Positions 9,780-20,806 of a stretch of DNA of 64,000 nucleotides are shown piece after piece. The first letter of the stretch is position 1. Each line of letters begins with the position of its first letter. The notes under the pieces were generated by a model, which saw only the letters and a program-made list of their open reading frames with translations, was not told where the DNA came from and did no database searches. The translations under genes were made by a program, and so were the position numbers. Source of the stretch: Calcarisporiella thermophila CBS 279.70 (Eukaryota; Calcarisporiellomycota); the NCBI RefSeq assembly GCF_041956535.1, contig NW_027192203.1:372001-436000 (forward strand), read 5' to 3'.

Positions 9780-11367
9780 ATGCAGATGAATTTCCTCGCT
9801 CCCAGCCTGACAAAGGAGAAGCAGCCTCCCCCCTCCCTCGCGGAAGATCTCGTCTCGCGGCGCCCGTCTGCAAGCACGGTGGGCACCGTCGACTCGAGCG
9901 ACGCGAGCGATGTCCTTTGGACTCCGCCCGCTGAGGATCATGCCAAGGCCGCCGTGCTGCCCTCGCCAACCACGGGTTATGAGGGTAAACAAGAGGTGTG
10001 GCATTGGATCCGATCCATGTTTCCTCAATCCCCCTCCGCAATGCCGTCGCAGCCCGCCAGCGCTGTGAAGGCAAGGGAGCCGACGCTGGAGGCCAAGTGG
10101 GGGCGTCTCAATGTACGTGTAGGGAGTGGGGCGAGCGCCCAAGTGTGGGTGCTAAAGAGATGCGCGAGCAGCCAGGAATGCGTTGCAGTGAAGGTTAGAA
10201 TTATGATTGATTGAGCATTTCCCCTCCCCTCTGTTCTGTTCTTATGAGCGGCCTTGTTTTTTTTCGGCGGGCGGGTGGGGACAATGCAGAGGTTTAGGAA
10301 GCAGGCGGCCCGGGAATCCGCAAGGGCATATGGCAAGAAGCTCTTCTCCGAATTCTGCATCAACCACAGCCTCCGCCACGAGAATATCGTCGACACCTAC
10401 GACCTCATCCGAGACGAGGTAGGTCCCATACACAGCAGCTGCATCTTCCGCCGGCGCGGTGGGTCTAACCGGCTTGTCCTTTGTGTTTTCCAAGAAACAA
10501 CGCCTCTGCATGGTCATGGAGTACATGCCGGGCGGCGATCTCTCCAGCCGCGTCCGCCACGGCGATCTGGGGAAAGGCGAGGCCATGTGCTACTTCAAGC
10601 AGCTGCTCCAAGGAGTCGCCTACCTCCACTCCACGGGGGTCGCGGTAAGTTTGGGCTTTCCCGTTTTAGCAGGGCCGCTAAACTCAAAGAGGGAGGCGTT
10701 GCCTGGATTTTGGCTTGTAGCACCGAGACATTAAGCTCGAGAATCTGATGCTGTCGGCCGACGGTCGCCGACTGAAGATCACCGATTTCGGGGTTGCAGA
10801 CGTCTTCCTTTGCAGCGGGGATCGCGAGCCCCTCCGCTCAGCAGGCATGTGCGGGAGCGGTAACCAATCCATTCTCTAGTGTGTGGTAGGCTTGGAGGAG
10901 AGACTGACGCCCCTTTGCTTCTCAATACGCGTGTGACCCCGATAGCGCCGTACATCGCCCCCGAGCAGTATACGAGAGAGCTGTACCACGCTCCCAAAGC
11001 CGACGTGTGGTCGTGCGGCATCGTGCTCTATATCCTGCTCCGCTATACGTTGCTTTGGCGTCAAGCAAACGAGGACGACACTGACTACCGGGTCTTCAGG
11101 CATGCGCGGCAAGTCATTGCCACCTCCCCGACCAATATTGGCAGGGAGGGCGGGCGTTGGTTTGCTAGACAGTTCGGCGGCTACGCCCCCATCGACCGCG
11201 TCGAGGAGGCGGGGGCACGGCAGCTTATTTATTCAATTCTGGAGCCGGACCCCACCCAGCGGCCGAGTGCTGACCAGCTGTTGCAGCATGAGCTGCTGAG
11301 GCAAATAGCGTGGTGCGGAGATCTCAAGCATGGCGACAGGAGTCACGTGCACCCTACAAGGAAATGA
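9780..11367 (+). CDS. HAL4/SAT4-NPR family serine/threonine kinase
   Basis: Fungal-type protein kinase of the group that controls potassium and nutrient transporters at the plasma membrane (yeast Hal4/Hal5, Npr1 and relatives). Exons are 9780..10193, 10290..10418, 10495..10644, 10721..10859 and 10946..11367 (417 residues). A non-catalytic serine/proline-rich N-terminus of about 100 residues precedes the kinase core. The glycine loop is VGSGASAQV; other motifs are VAVK, MVMEYMPGGDL, HRDIKLEN, DFG and APEQ. Family-specific traits are YIAPEQYT, DVWSCGIVLYI, LWRQANEDD, the GGYAPID block, and ILEPDPTQRPSADQLL near the end. All catalytic residues are present. The start is the first ATG (MQMNFLAP); the longer frame upstream opens with TTG. 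The locus is GC-rich. The exact subfamily member and substrate cannot be read from the sequence. Confidence 0.9.
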
Positions 11368-11460
11368 CGGCAGGCGCTCCGTTGGACGCACGGGAGTTCC
11401 ACGGAATACGATACCTTATGCCGGAGCCAGTGGCATTGGCGGGTGGACTTGTGTGGGTGC

Positions 11461-11483
11461 GTGTGTGTGTGTGTGTATATATA
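11461..11483. repeat. (GT)n(AT)n microsatellite
   Basis: Seven GT units followed by AT units in the 3' flank of the kinase gene. Confidence 0.9.
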
Positions 11484-11731
11484 TACCTAACGTGATGTTC
11501 ACTTTATACTTTCTATATTCTCTTCGTTTGTATTTATTCATTGCTCTAATAATCATACTGGCACTCATGGCACTCTTGGGCTGGGTTCTACCCATCCACT
11601 AGACTAAAACAAAAGCAAACGCAAAAACAACGATGGCGGCAGACAGAGTTATAAGCGCATAAACGAAAAAAAAAAAGTTTATTAGTTAAAGATAAAAAAA
11701 TGCTTCAATATCCATGTTTTTTTCCACAACG

Positions 11732-11754
11732 AATATATATATATAGATAGATAG
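11732..11754. repeat. (AT)n(GATA)n microsatellite
   Basis: AT units followed by GATA units between two convergent genes. Confidence 0.85.
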
Positions 11755-11867
11755 CAAACTCATTACTGTGATGATGGATGTCCCTCGCGCTCTTTAACCG
11801 GGTCTAAAGACAGAAAGAGCAAGGGGTTTAGGGGTTAGCAAAACACTCGGCATGCTATCCAATGCAT

Positions 11868-13240
11868 TCAGTCCTCACCGAAATAGGGGTGGCGCATTGC
11901 CTCGCGCGGCGTTAATCGATCTTGGTGGTCGTAGCGTAGCAGTTTGTCCAGGAAGTCGATGGCGGCAGGGGATACAAACCGCTGGTTCTCTGCGGTGATG
12001 AATTTGTTCCATGGTTTCCGTGGGTACCTGTAGAGGGAGAGATCCATCGCGTCGGTCACCCTGGGCATGGAAGGGGAGAGAAAGGGGAGAGGGGGGGCTG
12101 GGCTCACTTACCTGCCAAGGATGTCATCGTATTGCGAATCCAGCTCAATCCCATACTTCTTCAAATAGGCAAATAGTTCGTCCGTTCCAAGCACCTTTGC
12201 GATCTTGACAAGCTGGTCGTAGTTGTCGTGCCCGTGGAAGAAGGGCTCCTTGCGGAAGATCATGCTTGCGAACATGCACCCAAGACTCCACATGTCAAGG
12301 GAGTAGTCATATTCTTGGAAGTCGACGAGCAGCTCGGGGCCTTTGAAGTAGCGTGATGCAACCCGCACGTTATACTCCGTCCCCGGATGGTAAAATTCAG
12401 CAAGCCCCCAGTCAATCAGCCGTAACTAAAGAAATACAACACATCAATCCAGCCGCCATGCGATCTCTCCCCCCCTAGACACCAGCAATGCTTACGGTTC
12501 GCTTTTCATGATCAATCATTACATTATGCGGTTTTACATCGCGGTGCATGATGCCCTTGGAGTGGCAGAAATCAAGGGCCTAGCAAACAAATTCACGGCT
12601 CAGCACATGGCCCCGAAAATGGAGGAGGCGATCAGAGGCAAAGTCCTACCTTGAGCAGTTCCAGCATATAATACCGAATGTCGTAATCAGTAAACTTGGG
12701 GTACAGCGTCTTGAAATCGGTGTTATTAATATACTCGAAGATTAACGATGGAGTCTTCGACTGCAAGGCAAGGAAGAAAAGGAAACGGTTAACATTTGCC
12801 CATCCATGCGCATCGTTTTTCCATGCACGGCTTACTTGTGGATCGCGCACTACATCCAACAGCGAGATAATGTTTGGGCCGCCGGCCAGGTTCTGTAAGA
12901 TCTTGATCTCCCTCTTGATCTTCTTCTTCTTCACGGGCTTCAGCACTTTGATGACACACTTTTCGCCCCGCATCGCCATATTTACGCCCTCAAACACTTC
13001 GGAGTACTTACCGCGGCCGATTTTGCGCACGATTTCGTAGTTATCTTGGGTGCTAGTGATCGGAGATGGGGGAGAGGGGAGATGATGAAAAATAGAGATT
13101 AAGTCCCCAATCTCGAGGCCAGCATGAAAAAATGGAGATAGTTACCCCCACTGAACCTGCAAGTTGTCGTAATCCCAATAGTCGCGAGGCATGTTTTGGT
13201 TCACATAGGCATACTCTCGCGCGATGCTTGTGTAGGACAT
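11868..13240 (-). CDS. casein kinase 2 catalytic subunit alpha
   Basis: Constitutive acidophilic Ser/Thr kinase of nucleus and cytosol, catalytic part of the CK2 holoenzyme. Exons are 13146..13240, 12836..13052, 12650..12760, 12496..12579, 12112..12425 and 11868..12027 (326 residues). The frame reads [31 protein letters not shown], the basic cluster [61 protein letters not shown] (DWG replaces DFG, a CK2 hallmark), [32 protein letters not shown] and [16 protein letters not shown]. It ends soon after HPYF, with no long C-terminal tail. All catalytic residues are present. Its 3' end faces that of the HAL-type kinase gene. Confidence 0.97.
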
Positions 13241-13712
13241 CTTGACACCAATATATAAGTATTCAAAGTGATATTCTACTGAAAAAAAGTCTCGTTATAA
13301 ATCCAACGAGAGAATGGTTGAAACAAAGAGGTAAAGAGTGAGATTATAATAATAAGCTAAGATCCTTCAGATGGTGTCGTGCCCGTAATCAAAAGTAAAC
13401 ATGAATGGATGTTGATCGCGCTCGCGTATTTTTTTTTTAACTCTTAGCACGAAGTGAGACGCAGTAAAATTGTTTACAAATCGCCCATTCATCTTCCACT
13501 AGTGGAAATTTTCTTGGTTAGGAGACCCATTTTATTAGCGTCGTTTTAAATAGCATATTACAAAAAAGAAGAAAAAAAAAAGAGCAGTGTGATATGAGGA
13601 AAAAGTCGTTCAAGCCAGCTCTTAGACAAGTATATTGAAGTATACCTAATAGAAATTTTGAAGCACCAGATATACGGGTATTATCCTATCATATTGTACA
13701 GCTCTCTATATA
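13241..13712. other. AT-rich spacer, no gene seen
   Basis: CK2 alpha promoter side and 3' flank of the next minus-strand gene. T-runs and A-runs, no supported frame. Confidence 0.6.
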
Positions 13713-14458
13713 TCAGCCATTGCAGTATTTGGGCGGAGGCTCTTCTCTCTCTACGTAGAGCGGCAATGGCTCATGAAATGGCTCCTGCAGCCAATATGGC
13801 TGTCCACGCATATATGTATATTCCCCTTCACTATTTAAGGTACGGATGAAAGCATCCTCTTGTGAGTGGTTTTTAGCTTGGCAATGCCGCACTAGGAGTA
13901 CAAGCAGCCGGCCAGTTGCAGCAACGGCTGGCACTGTGGTCACGATGATCCACCATATACGCAGTGGCAATCCCGTAGCTATATTGGATACTCTAGGCTC
14001 CATTGTGGAAATCTCCTCGCTCTTGAAGTTGGAGTGTTTGGTCGAATTGTATTCGCAAACCGAGTTCGGACCGCAGATGCTGTTACTATCATGTGAATAG
14101 AATAGCTCGGTTACATACGCCGACTACAATTAAAAATCCAACTCTGCCCCAAAAGGGAGGCATACTTGGAGCAGTGGCTATCATTGACACAATATTTCCC
14201 AATCCCGCTATAGGCTACACAGCTCGTAGCTCTTTCGTCATTGGCAAGGGGCACCGTATAACAATATCCATAGCGTATATCACATGCGGCAGTTTCACAT
14301 TCGTCGAATGACTTCCTGGGTGGGAGCTGGCATACCCCATTGCGGCACAAATGGCATTCGCTCTCGACGCAGATTTTATAACAGTCCAGCGTGCATTTAG
14401 AAAACGTCATTGGAAGTATGAGTGATATAATTAAGAGAAGAAGGAGCAGGGATGCCAT
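13713..14458 (-). CDS. predicted type I membrane protein, Cys-rich ectodomain, PPxY tail; unknown
   Basis: Not recognised. Two exons, 14166..14458 and 13713..14079, joined across an 86-nt intron, give 219 residues. Residues 1 to about 20 (MASLLLLLLIISLILP) form a signal peptide, and the start ATG is chosen because it opens this segment; a longer frame lies upstream. A cysteine-rich outer region of about 110 residues follows, with many short spacings (KCTLDCYKIC, ECHLCRNGVC, CGPNSVC) and two NxS/T sites. One membrane span follows (IWWIIVTTVPAVAATGRLLVLL) and then a cytosolic tail of about 65 residues ending EEPPPKYCNG, which contains a PPxY motif of the kind bound by WW domains of Rsp5/Nedd4 ubiquitin ligases. 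Orientation by the positive-inside rule (RHCQAKNH after the span) agrees. A receptor or ligase-adaptor role is only inference. Confidence 0.62.
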
Positions 14459-15124
14459 AGCGTCATCTTTAAGGATGCGGCGAAGAAGTGTAGAGAAGAG
14501 AGTGAGACTCGGGGCCAAGGACCGGCCATTTAATTCTATGATTCTACACTTAATCGGAATAATTACTAGAATTGGTGACACCAATGCGGAAAGCTTTAAA
14601 TTGGAGTGTGCTAATCTTAAATCTCTCTCTCCTGTGTTCCGACGCAACAAAGATGAAAATTGACATATTCTAAATGTTTACGTATTCAGAAGGGATAGCT
14701 CACAACATGAGTTCAATAGCTTTTTTATTTCATTACTTCTGCGTTATTCCAAAAAAAAATACTGTTATTATAGACTGGGTGGGAATGGTTGCCTTGGTTC
14801 ATAATTTCTCATTATCGCGTGTCTGTGAGGATTAATGTTGTTTGATTAGGTCCGAGAAAATCAATCCTTGAAATAAAGGCCATCGAAGTTCTACGAAGCG
14901 CTGAGAGGGCGTAAATTATTTGCGACTCATATTCATGGTATTAATTGCGTCCCTTCACGCTCATCAGTCTTCTTTTTTACAGTATATCCATCCAATAAAG
15001 TATATCCTGCCGGGGCAAAAACACACCTATGGGTGCAAGCACATACTTCGAAATGTTTAGGGAATAGGGTTCTATCTCTCATATACTAATAAATATTTGA
15101 TTTTCATTCAAAGTTATAGCATGT
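14459..15124. other. AT-rich spacer, no gene seen
   Basis: Between the 3' end of the PLC-like gene and the start of the membrane-protein gene, both on the minus strand. No conserved frame or RNA motif found. Confidence 0.55.
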
Positions 15125-16313
15125 TTAAAATAGTTGCAAGATGCAGTAGGATATCATGGAGAGAGAAGCCCAGAGAGAAAACGCCGTCCAAGCACTCAAC
15201 CCGGAACTCCCGCTTCCAAACTTTATCCCATTTTGCTTAGCGGTTGGGCCGCTACCGTTGTTCAACGCGCCAAGTGGACGTGGGGTGTAGGTGACGCCGT
15301 TGAGCTGTGCAGCAAGCTGGAAAGCGGCTCCGCCCCCCTCTTCATAGAAATCGACGGTGATAAAGTTTGGAATGGCGCCAAAAGTGGCGCGACAATTGTT
15401 GATGTGGGATGCAAGGCTTTGGGTATTGGTGACGGCAGCCTAGTAGGGGATAAACACCAGGTTTAGAACTTACACATTGGAAATAGAAAAGCGCCGAAAA
15501 TGGCAACGTACCGCTCCTCGTTGGGGTATTTTAATCTCATTGTTTCCCAGGAAAGTACCATAAATAAAGCTGGCACGAGCAAGATAATAGGTATTAGCGA
15601 CTTCGGTGGAACAGAGTTAAGGATAGGATGACTTACTGGTTTAGGTTGTACATGTCTCCTCGTTTTCCAGTCTTTGGCCGATCCACCACACATTTGAACT
15701 GGTCAGGGGATGGAACTTCGAAAGGTGTCTCATATATGTACGTGAAGTGATCCAAGAGCCAGGGCTGCGAAGGATCGGTTCCAACATCAATGAAGTTGAT
15801 AAGCCGTTTATTTGTGCTGACGAGCTCTCCAAGGGTCGGCCAGTTCTTGTCGTTAGCGGTTCTGGTGTACACCAGGTCCAATACTCCACTAGCCTTATAA
15901 ACCGCAGCGAAGGTTGCGGCTGGGAGCTTATCAAAATTCTCCCATAGGATGGTAACAACTTCGCCGGGGTTAGAACGCAAGAATGCATTAATCTGCTTAA
16001 GTGTATCCCCGAGGCTACCAGCGTCAAGGAGGCTGCATGAGGTGTGGCAGAGCTCAATAAGATTCGTCGCGTTAGCCGCGGGAGGTTTGTGCGCATCCAG
16101 CATGAGGGCACGCACGCCATCCTTTAGCTGGGTTGGGATATCAAAATTCTGATTAGCTGCTATGTTTTTGCCGAATGCAAATGAATTGTGAGTTGCTATT
16201 TGGGCATATTGATTGTAGGGCTTGGCGCATAACTGGGGATAGCCATTGCAGATCTGCTGGGCTGTGGAGAGAGAAAAAAGAAATGCGGAAGCAACTAATG
16301 CGAAGAGCATCAT
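15125..16313 (-). CDS. secreted, GPI-type PLC-like phosphodiesterase
   Basis: PI-PLC X-domain-like protein of the fungal extracellular class. Exons are 15637..16313, 15512..15569 and 15125..15439 (349 residues). A signal peptide occupies about residues 1-19 (MLFALVASAFLFSLSTAQ). The TIM-barrel motifs are visible: ATHNSFAFG (first catalytic-type histidine), DGVRALMLDAH, ELCHTSCSLLDAG (second histidine) and EVVTILWENFDKL. The middle exon supplies the H of MYNLNHF, matching the family block YLVNHF. The last exon gives SHINNCRATFGAIPNFITVDFYEEG and a C-terminal GSGSSGLSAW plus hydrophobic tail, consistent with a GPI-anchor signal. The start has two adjacent ATGs. The substrate is not known, and many members of this class lack proven PI-PLC activity. 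Confidence 0.9.
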
Positions 16314-16718
16314 TTGCTTAGAAGATAAACAAAGAGCGAAATGAGATAAAAACGGGGGGGAAAGCGGGGGGAAATAAAAGGAAAAGAAGGGGAATGAGGG
16401 GAGGGGAACAAAAAAGGCTGCGAAAAAGAGGGGTATGATGAAGCGGAAAGAAGGGATTTACAGCTATGAAAAGAAGAATCCGCAAAACTCTTTTATCTTT
16501 GGAAATGAACAAGAGGAGAACAGCTCTACCATTGTACAAAATTATAGCTTTGACCAATTATGCCCCCCTCTAGCCTATTATGGAGCTTTCTATTTTAACG
16601 AACATGCATCTCCTCTTTTTAAGCATTAACAAATCAACTTAAGATAATCGAACTATCTATTTAAGCTTTAGCCCGCTTGGTGGCCAAATTTCTAAATCAC
16701 TTGCAAGGGCTAAATAAG
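16314..16718. other. divergent promoter region (PLC-like / gluconokinase)
   Basis: 405 bp between divergent starts. Purine-rich on the left, AT-rich on the right. No gene seen. Confidence 0.6.
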
Positions 16719-17411
16719 ATGACTGATAATCATCGTATTCCAGTGTTCGTCTTAATGGTAATTCGTTCTGTTGCTGCTGTATACTGGATCCATTTCTGAA
16801 GCCGGGAAATTGTTTCCCTCTCTATCCGCTATCAATAGGGCGTGGCGGGAAGCGGAAAAACGAGTATTGGTTTAGAGCTTGAGAAAATTCTTTCCTGTCC
16901 ATTAGTGGAGGGTGATGATTATCATCCAAAATGCAACGTCGACAAAATGTCCAAAGGCCAGCCACTAAACGATTACGATAGGTGAAAAATACGCTCCTTT
17001 CTTTGTTTTTCGAAGATGAGAATTTTGTTATTAAATTTCCATCGATTCAGGTTTCCATGGCTCGCCTGCTTGCGTTATGTTGTTGAGAGACACTTAGAAA
17101 ACAGCGACACTAAGGCGGTTATACTCATATGCTCAGCATTGAAGCAAATATATCGCGATTTTCTTTTCAGGAATCTTACAAAGGCAATCCCTGTGTTTGT
17201 TTACTTGGATGGGTCCCGTGAATTGCTCCTGGAACGATTGGAAAAACGACAGGGTCACTTTATGGGGGCAAAAATGCTGGATAGCCAGCTGGCTGATCTC
17301 GAAATTCCATCGGAGCATCAACTAGTACGAGTTAAGCTGAACGATGAGAAACAGCCTCTGGATGTGGCTAACGAGATAAACGGATTGATCTCGAAGTATT
17401 TAAAGGGTTAA
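16719..17411 (+). CDS. gluconokinase (GntK family)
   Basis: Phosphorylates D-gluconate to 6-phosphogluconate, feeding the pentose phosphate pathway. Exons are 16719..16757, 16839..16981 and 17051..17411 (180 residues, the usual length). Reading across the junctions gives MTDNHRIPVFVLM, the P-loop GVAGSGKTSIG, the substrate block VEGDDYHP, MSKGQPLNDYDR, FPWLACLRYVVERH, CSALKQIYRDFL, VFVYLDGSRELL and GHFMGAKMLDSQ, all characteristic of the family. The first two exons are too short to show as frames on their own. Introns of 81 and 69 nt have good GT-AG borders. Confidence 0.92.
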
Positions 17412-18035
17412 TAATGTGTAATATGCTGTATGGTCCGTTTTTAGTTTCTCCAACAATTAAAATGGAAAATCTTAGAAGAGGTTACCCACTCCACACTCTC
17501 TCAAGTTATACCTTTGCTAGAGAGCTCTGTGTATCCTTAAAACCCCCCAAAACTCCCTCATGCTCTTTTTTTTCTGGTTTCGCGAAAAATTCTATTAGTT
17601 TATGTAAGGGATTTTGAAGTGTTTCGGAAGGGCTGGGTTGGGTGGCTTAAATATTGGGGGACGCTTTGCCCCAATATAGCTTCGCCTCGCGTATATTAAC
17701 CTCATAAAACTGGCCTTACGTTGAATACCTATTAGCAGTGATATCGACCGGCCTGCTTATTCTGATGTGATAGGAAACGTAGCCATCTTTGTAGTGTGGG
17801 GCGTCTTGCCATGGAAATCGATTTTCTAGGTGAAATCCATGGAATGTCAAATTCCCAAAGGTCTAAATCCAAATTGACTCGGATCTCGATTTGATTTCGT
17901 TGTTTGGCTATGGATTGAGGGCATTTGGATCAATAGTTTCTTCTCAAGAGTCACTTGCACAATTGCTATTTTTCCAATTTTTTCTTTTTACTTCTGATCG
18001 GCACAGCACGCTCTTATACACACAGCTTCTCGAGG
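17412..18035. other. spacer, no gene seen
   Basis: Between tandem plus-strand genes. Mixed composition; no supported frame. Confidence 0.55.
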
Positions 18036-19334
18036 ATGGACATCGATCGTCCTCTTAGTGAGATCATTATAGAGTCCAAGTTGACTTCTAAGAAATTTAG
18101 AGGGCAAGAAAGAAAACGGCCACATCATGAGCCTCCTTCTGGCGGTTATACAACCAGAAAAAATTACACACCACCAGGTAGATCTAGTGTTATCCCGCCT
18201 CGCCAGGATGCCCCGCAATACGAGAAATCCTCTGTCATTAAACGCATAGGTCCCATAAAGAGCGTATCACCGAAACATCGCTCAACACCTTATTCGATCG
18301 CTTCAGTAAGTCGATCCGGACATTGTTTTACTTCTCTTTGAAATTCGAGGTTGGCTAATTGCTTTGATTTCTCTAAATTTTTTAGAGGATATCATATGCC
18401 AGCACTGGAGTAGTGACAAAAAAGCCGCTTCCAGCTGAAGAAAAAACATCTCAAGAGCCCAAACCATCATTGGGCCAGCTTATAATTACTAAAACGGTTG
18501 AGCCCTCACGACGTATTAAAGAACCCCGCAGAATTCTTGACGAGGAGAAATCTACAGTGAAACCAAAACCAAAGCCTAAGGAATCGGTTGCTCCTGTGCA
18601 ACGAAAGAAGGAAACACCCAAGAAGATTGTGGAGGAGAAGCCAACTAGAACTAGAGAAAGAGTGACTAGAAGCACGGAGAAGAAAGTCAACGAGGATGCG
18701 ATGGAGGAGGATGAAGTAAAACCGGTGGTGGTGACAGAACGCCAGAAGAAGCAGGAAGCTCCTGTGGTAGCGGTCGAGAACACAGCATCAGCAGAAGGAG
18801 GTTTGGTCCCACTTCGTGGGCTTGCGGGCGGAAACCGTACTGAATACACAATTAAGGGTGAGAGCGGGCCAGCGGTAGTTCTGGTGAGCAATCTGGATCC
18901 GATGACGAGTGCAGATGATATCAAGGTAGAAAATTGAATTTTCATAGTGAGCAAGCAACCAAGAGGCTGGAAAATTCAATCTTGCCATTTTTTGTTTTAG
19001 GTTGCCTTTAGTGAATTTGGGGAAATTCATGCTTGTTGTGTTTCCATGGATTCCAACAATCTTTCGGGCATAGCAGAGGTGGAATTCGCAAGGAAGGCTA
19101 GCGCCTTAGCATGCATTCAGCGATACCACCGCCAGATAGCCGATGGTATGGATATCAAATCTAGCTTACTGACTCATTTCTATGGTGGAATAAGATAAAA
19201 TATCAATCTTTGCTTCCCCCCGTTTCCTACCTCTGATAATAGATCGGGTCCTGAAGGTGGAATTGGTACGAGAACGTAAACTGATTGGTACAATGGCAAC
19301 TAGGAGTCGTATGCAAGCTAGCGACTACTGGTGA
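18036..19334 (+). CDS. ALY/REF (Yra1/Mlo3)-like RRM mRNA-export adaptor
   Basis: Probable nuclear mRNA-export/processing adaptor. Exons are 18036..18305, 18386..18925, 19001..19145 and 19243..19334 (348 residues). The extreme N-terminus MDIDRPLSEIIIESK resembles the short UAP56-binding helix of ALY/REF and UIF proteins. A long, basic, lysine/proline/glutamate-rich low-complexity region follows. The C-terminal RRM has RNP2-like VVLVSNLDP, AFSEFGEIHACCVSMDS, the RNP1-like stretch LSGIAEVEFARKASALA and VLKVELVRE, closest to the REF subfamily (VSNLD..., G.A.V.F). The start is the ATG of MDIDRP; the upstream extension has no ATG. The basic linker is longer than in canonical ALY, so another REF-like RRM factor remains possible. 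Confidence 0.72.
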
Positions 19335-19632
19335 AGTTGGGTTGAATACGCAGGCGCTATTTTCCTCTCTCTATCGTCTCCTTATTTTTCTTTGGATTTC
19401 TGAGTACGCACATACTCCTTTGTTATCTTCGAAAATGACATAGTCCTAGAAGATAACCTTTCCTTTAAATTGATAAATATCTATATTTCATCCCAATAAT
19501 AAATAATGTTTTAATGGTGCAGATGGTTATTTAGAGGATGAATTCCGTGTCGCATGCTATCCGTTGTGTCGGATGCATTAGTATTGAAATGAATAAGGTA
19601 TTTGATGACGAGCAAATAGCTAAAGACTCTTT

Positions 19633-20277
19633 TCATGAAACTGATTTATTGCTACGTTCTTTATTCTCAATATTCATAGCTGTCAGCCTCTCAATGTGTA
19701 CTTGATCTACGTATGGCTGCACGCGCCATAGCGCAGCAAATGTGGCGCGGTGTTGGGTAGTCGAGCAAGAATGTAAAAGGGTGCGAACGATGGTATCCTT
19801 AAGCGTATATTCATCGTCAAAAGCGAGCACACAGTCAAATAGAGTCTGAAGAAGGGATGATTCAGCAGCCGGGAGAACAGCAGCGAGGCGATCGCGCAGA
19901 GAATAAAGCTGGGTCAGGATGTCTCGCACTAGCGATAAGTTAGTATGATAAAAAGGGTAGAGAATTGAAAAAAGAAATTACTTGCTTGCAGGGAATCCGT
20001 AAGTTCTCCAGATTTGGAGTGAATGTCAGAGCCTGTAGCAGATAATTGGTGTTAAAAACAAGAGAGTAATCCGAAAGTACGTAGCAAATGGTTACCAGAT
20101 TGGTCAATTACTCGGATTACATCGGCACTTTTGCTATTTATTTCGTTCCATTCTGTGACTCTACTCAAGAGAATATAAGTCAGGGATCGAGATGAATTTG
20201 CTTGCAATTGTCACTCAATCCGTTGGAATACTGCACCGTTCTAAGAATTGTGAGATGAGCCGCTTTACTTCTGACAT
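19633..20277 (-). CDS. CINP-like protein (tentative)
   Basis: Four exons, 20237..20277, 20096..20160, 19982..20032 and 19633..19928, give 150 residues, all helical in pattern. The start MSEVKRLISQFLERV leads into TEWNEINSKSADVIRVI and then helices with YSLRDRLAAVLP and SLLQTLFDCVLAF. The C-terminal part TLKDTIVRTLLHS ... LWRVQPYVDQVHIERL resembles the end of CDK2-interacting protein CINP, a genome-maintenance/ribosome-biogenesis factor (xLKxTVxxxLAH ... WLHQPYV...). The similarity is recalled by eye and weak, so the name is tentative. Alternative acceptors for exon 2, four bases apart, exist; the chosen one keeps frame with 41 nt in exon 1. Confidence 0.5.
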
Positions 20278-20806
20278 TGGACATTGGTTAGTTGGATTTC
20301 GGGAGATATTAGCAAAATCGATAGTCAAACTAAATTATGTTGCTTCATCTGTGACTGCGATACAATTAGAGCCTAACTTTGCTATCATGTCGAGCAATAT
20401 GCAGAATATAAAAAAAACGAGTATTACTGTGTCTTTTTCCAATTCTGTGTATTATTTAACAGTAGTGCATTTTTTTTTAGTTTCAAACACTTGTATTGAA
20501 TCACATCTATCAGTATAAACTGTCCTTAAATTCTCTCGGTCTGAATGATTTCAGTGGCAATAGCTTTAGGTAAGAAACAGTTAGAACAGGGGCCATTAAA
20601 ATTTTGTCCAAAATTTTTTATTTGATTTTTAAAATCTCAAGTGAGATTAGACAAAAAAAAAAGAGAATACTAGTTTTTGTCTTAATACCGCGTGTTTCAC
20701 GTCAGAACTTATATCCCAGCCATGCCATAAAAAAATGACAAAAGAGTAGCAATTTCCCAGAATAATAGATATAGAGTGTGTGATAAATCTGAACTCTCTC
20801 AAAAAT
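20278..20806. other. AT-rich spacer, no gene seen
   Basis: Between two minus-strand genes (MKT1 stop and CINP-like start). No supported frame. Confidence 0.55.

Larger units (their letters stand above)
11368..11867. other. convergent 3' flanks with microsatellites
   Basis: Lies between the 3' ends of the HAL-type kinase (+) and CK2 alpha (-). It holds a GT/AT dinucleotide tract at 11461-11483, an A-run near 11670-11678 and an AT/GATA tract at 11732-11754. No gene seen. Confidence 0.65.

Noticed and set aside
15134-15466. Plus-strand frame of 110 codons
   Set aside because: It is antisense to the last exon of the PLC-like gene, which has clear family motifs.
18036-18100. Rab- or kinase-like reading of the ALY-like N-terminus in other frames
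   Set aside because: Frames are short and stop-rich; the RRM frame is continuous through four consistent exons.
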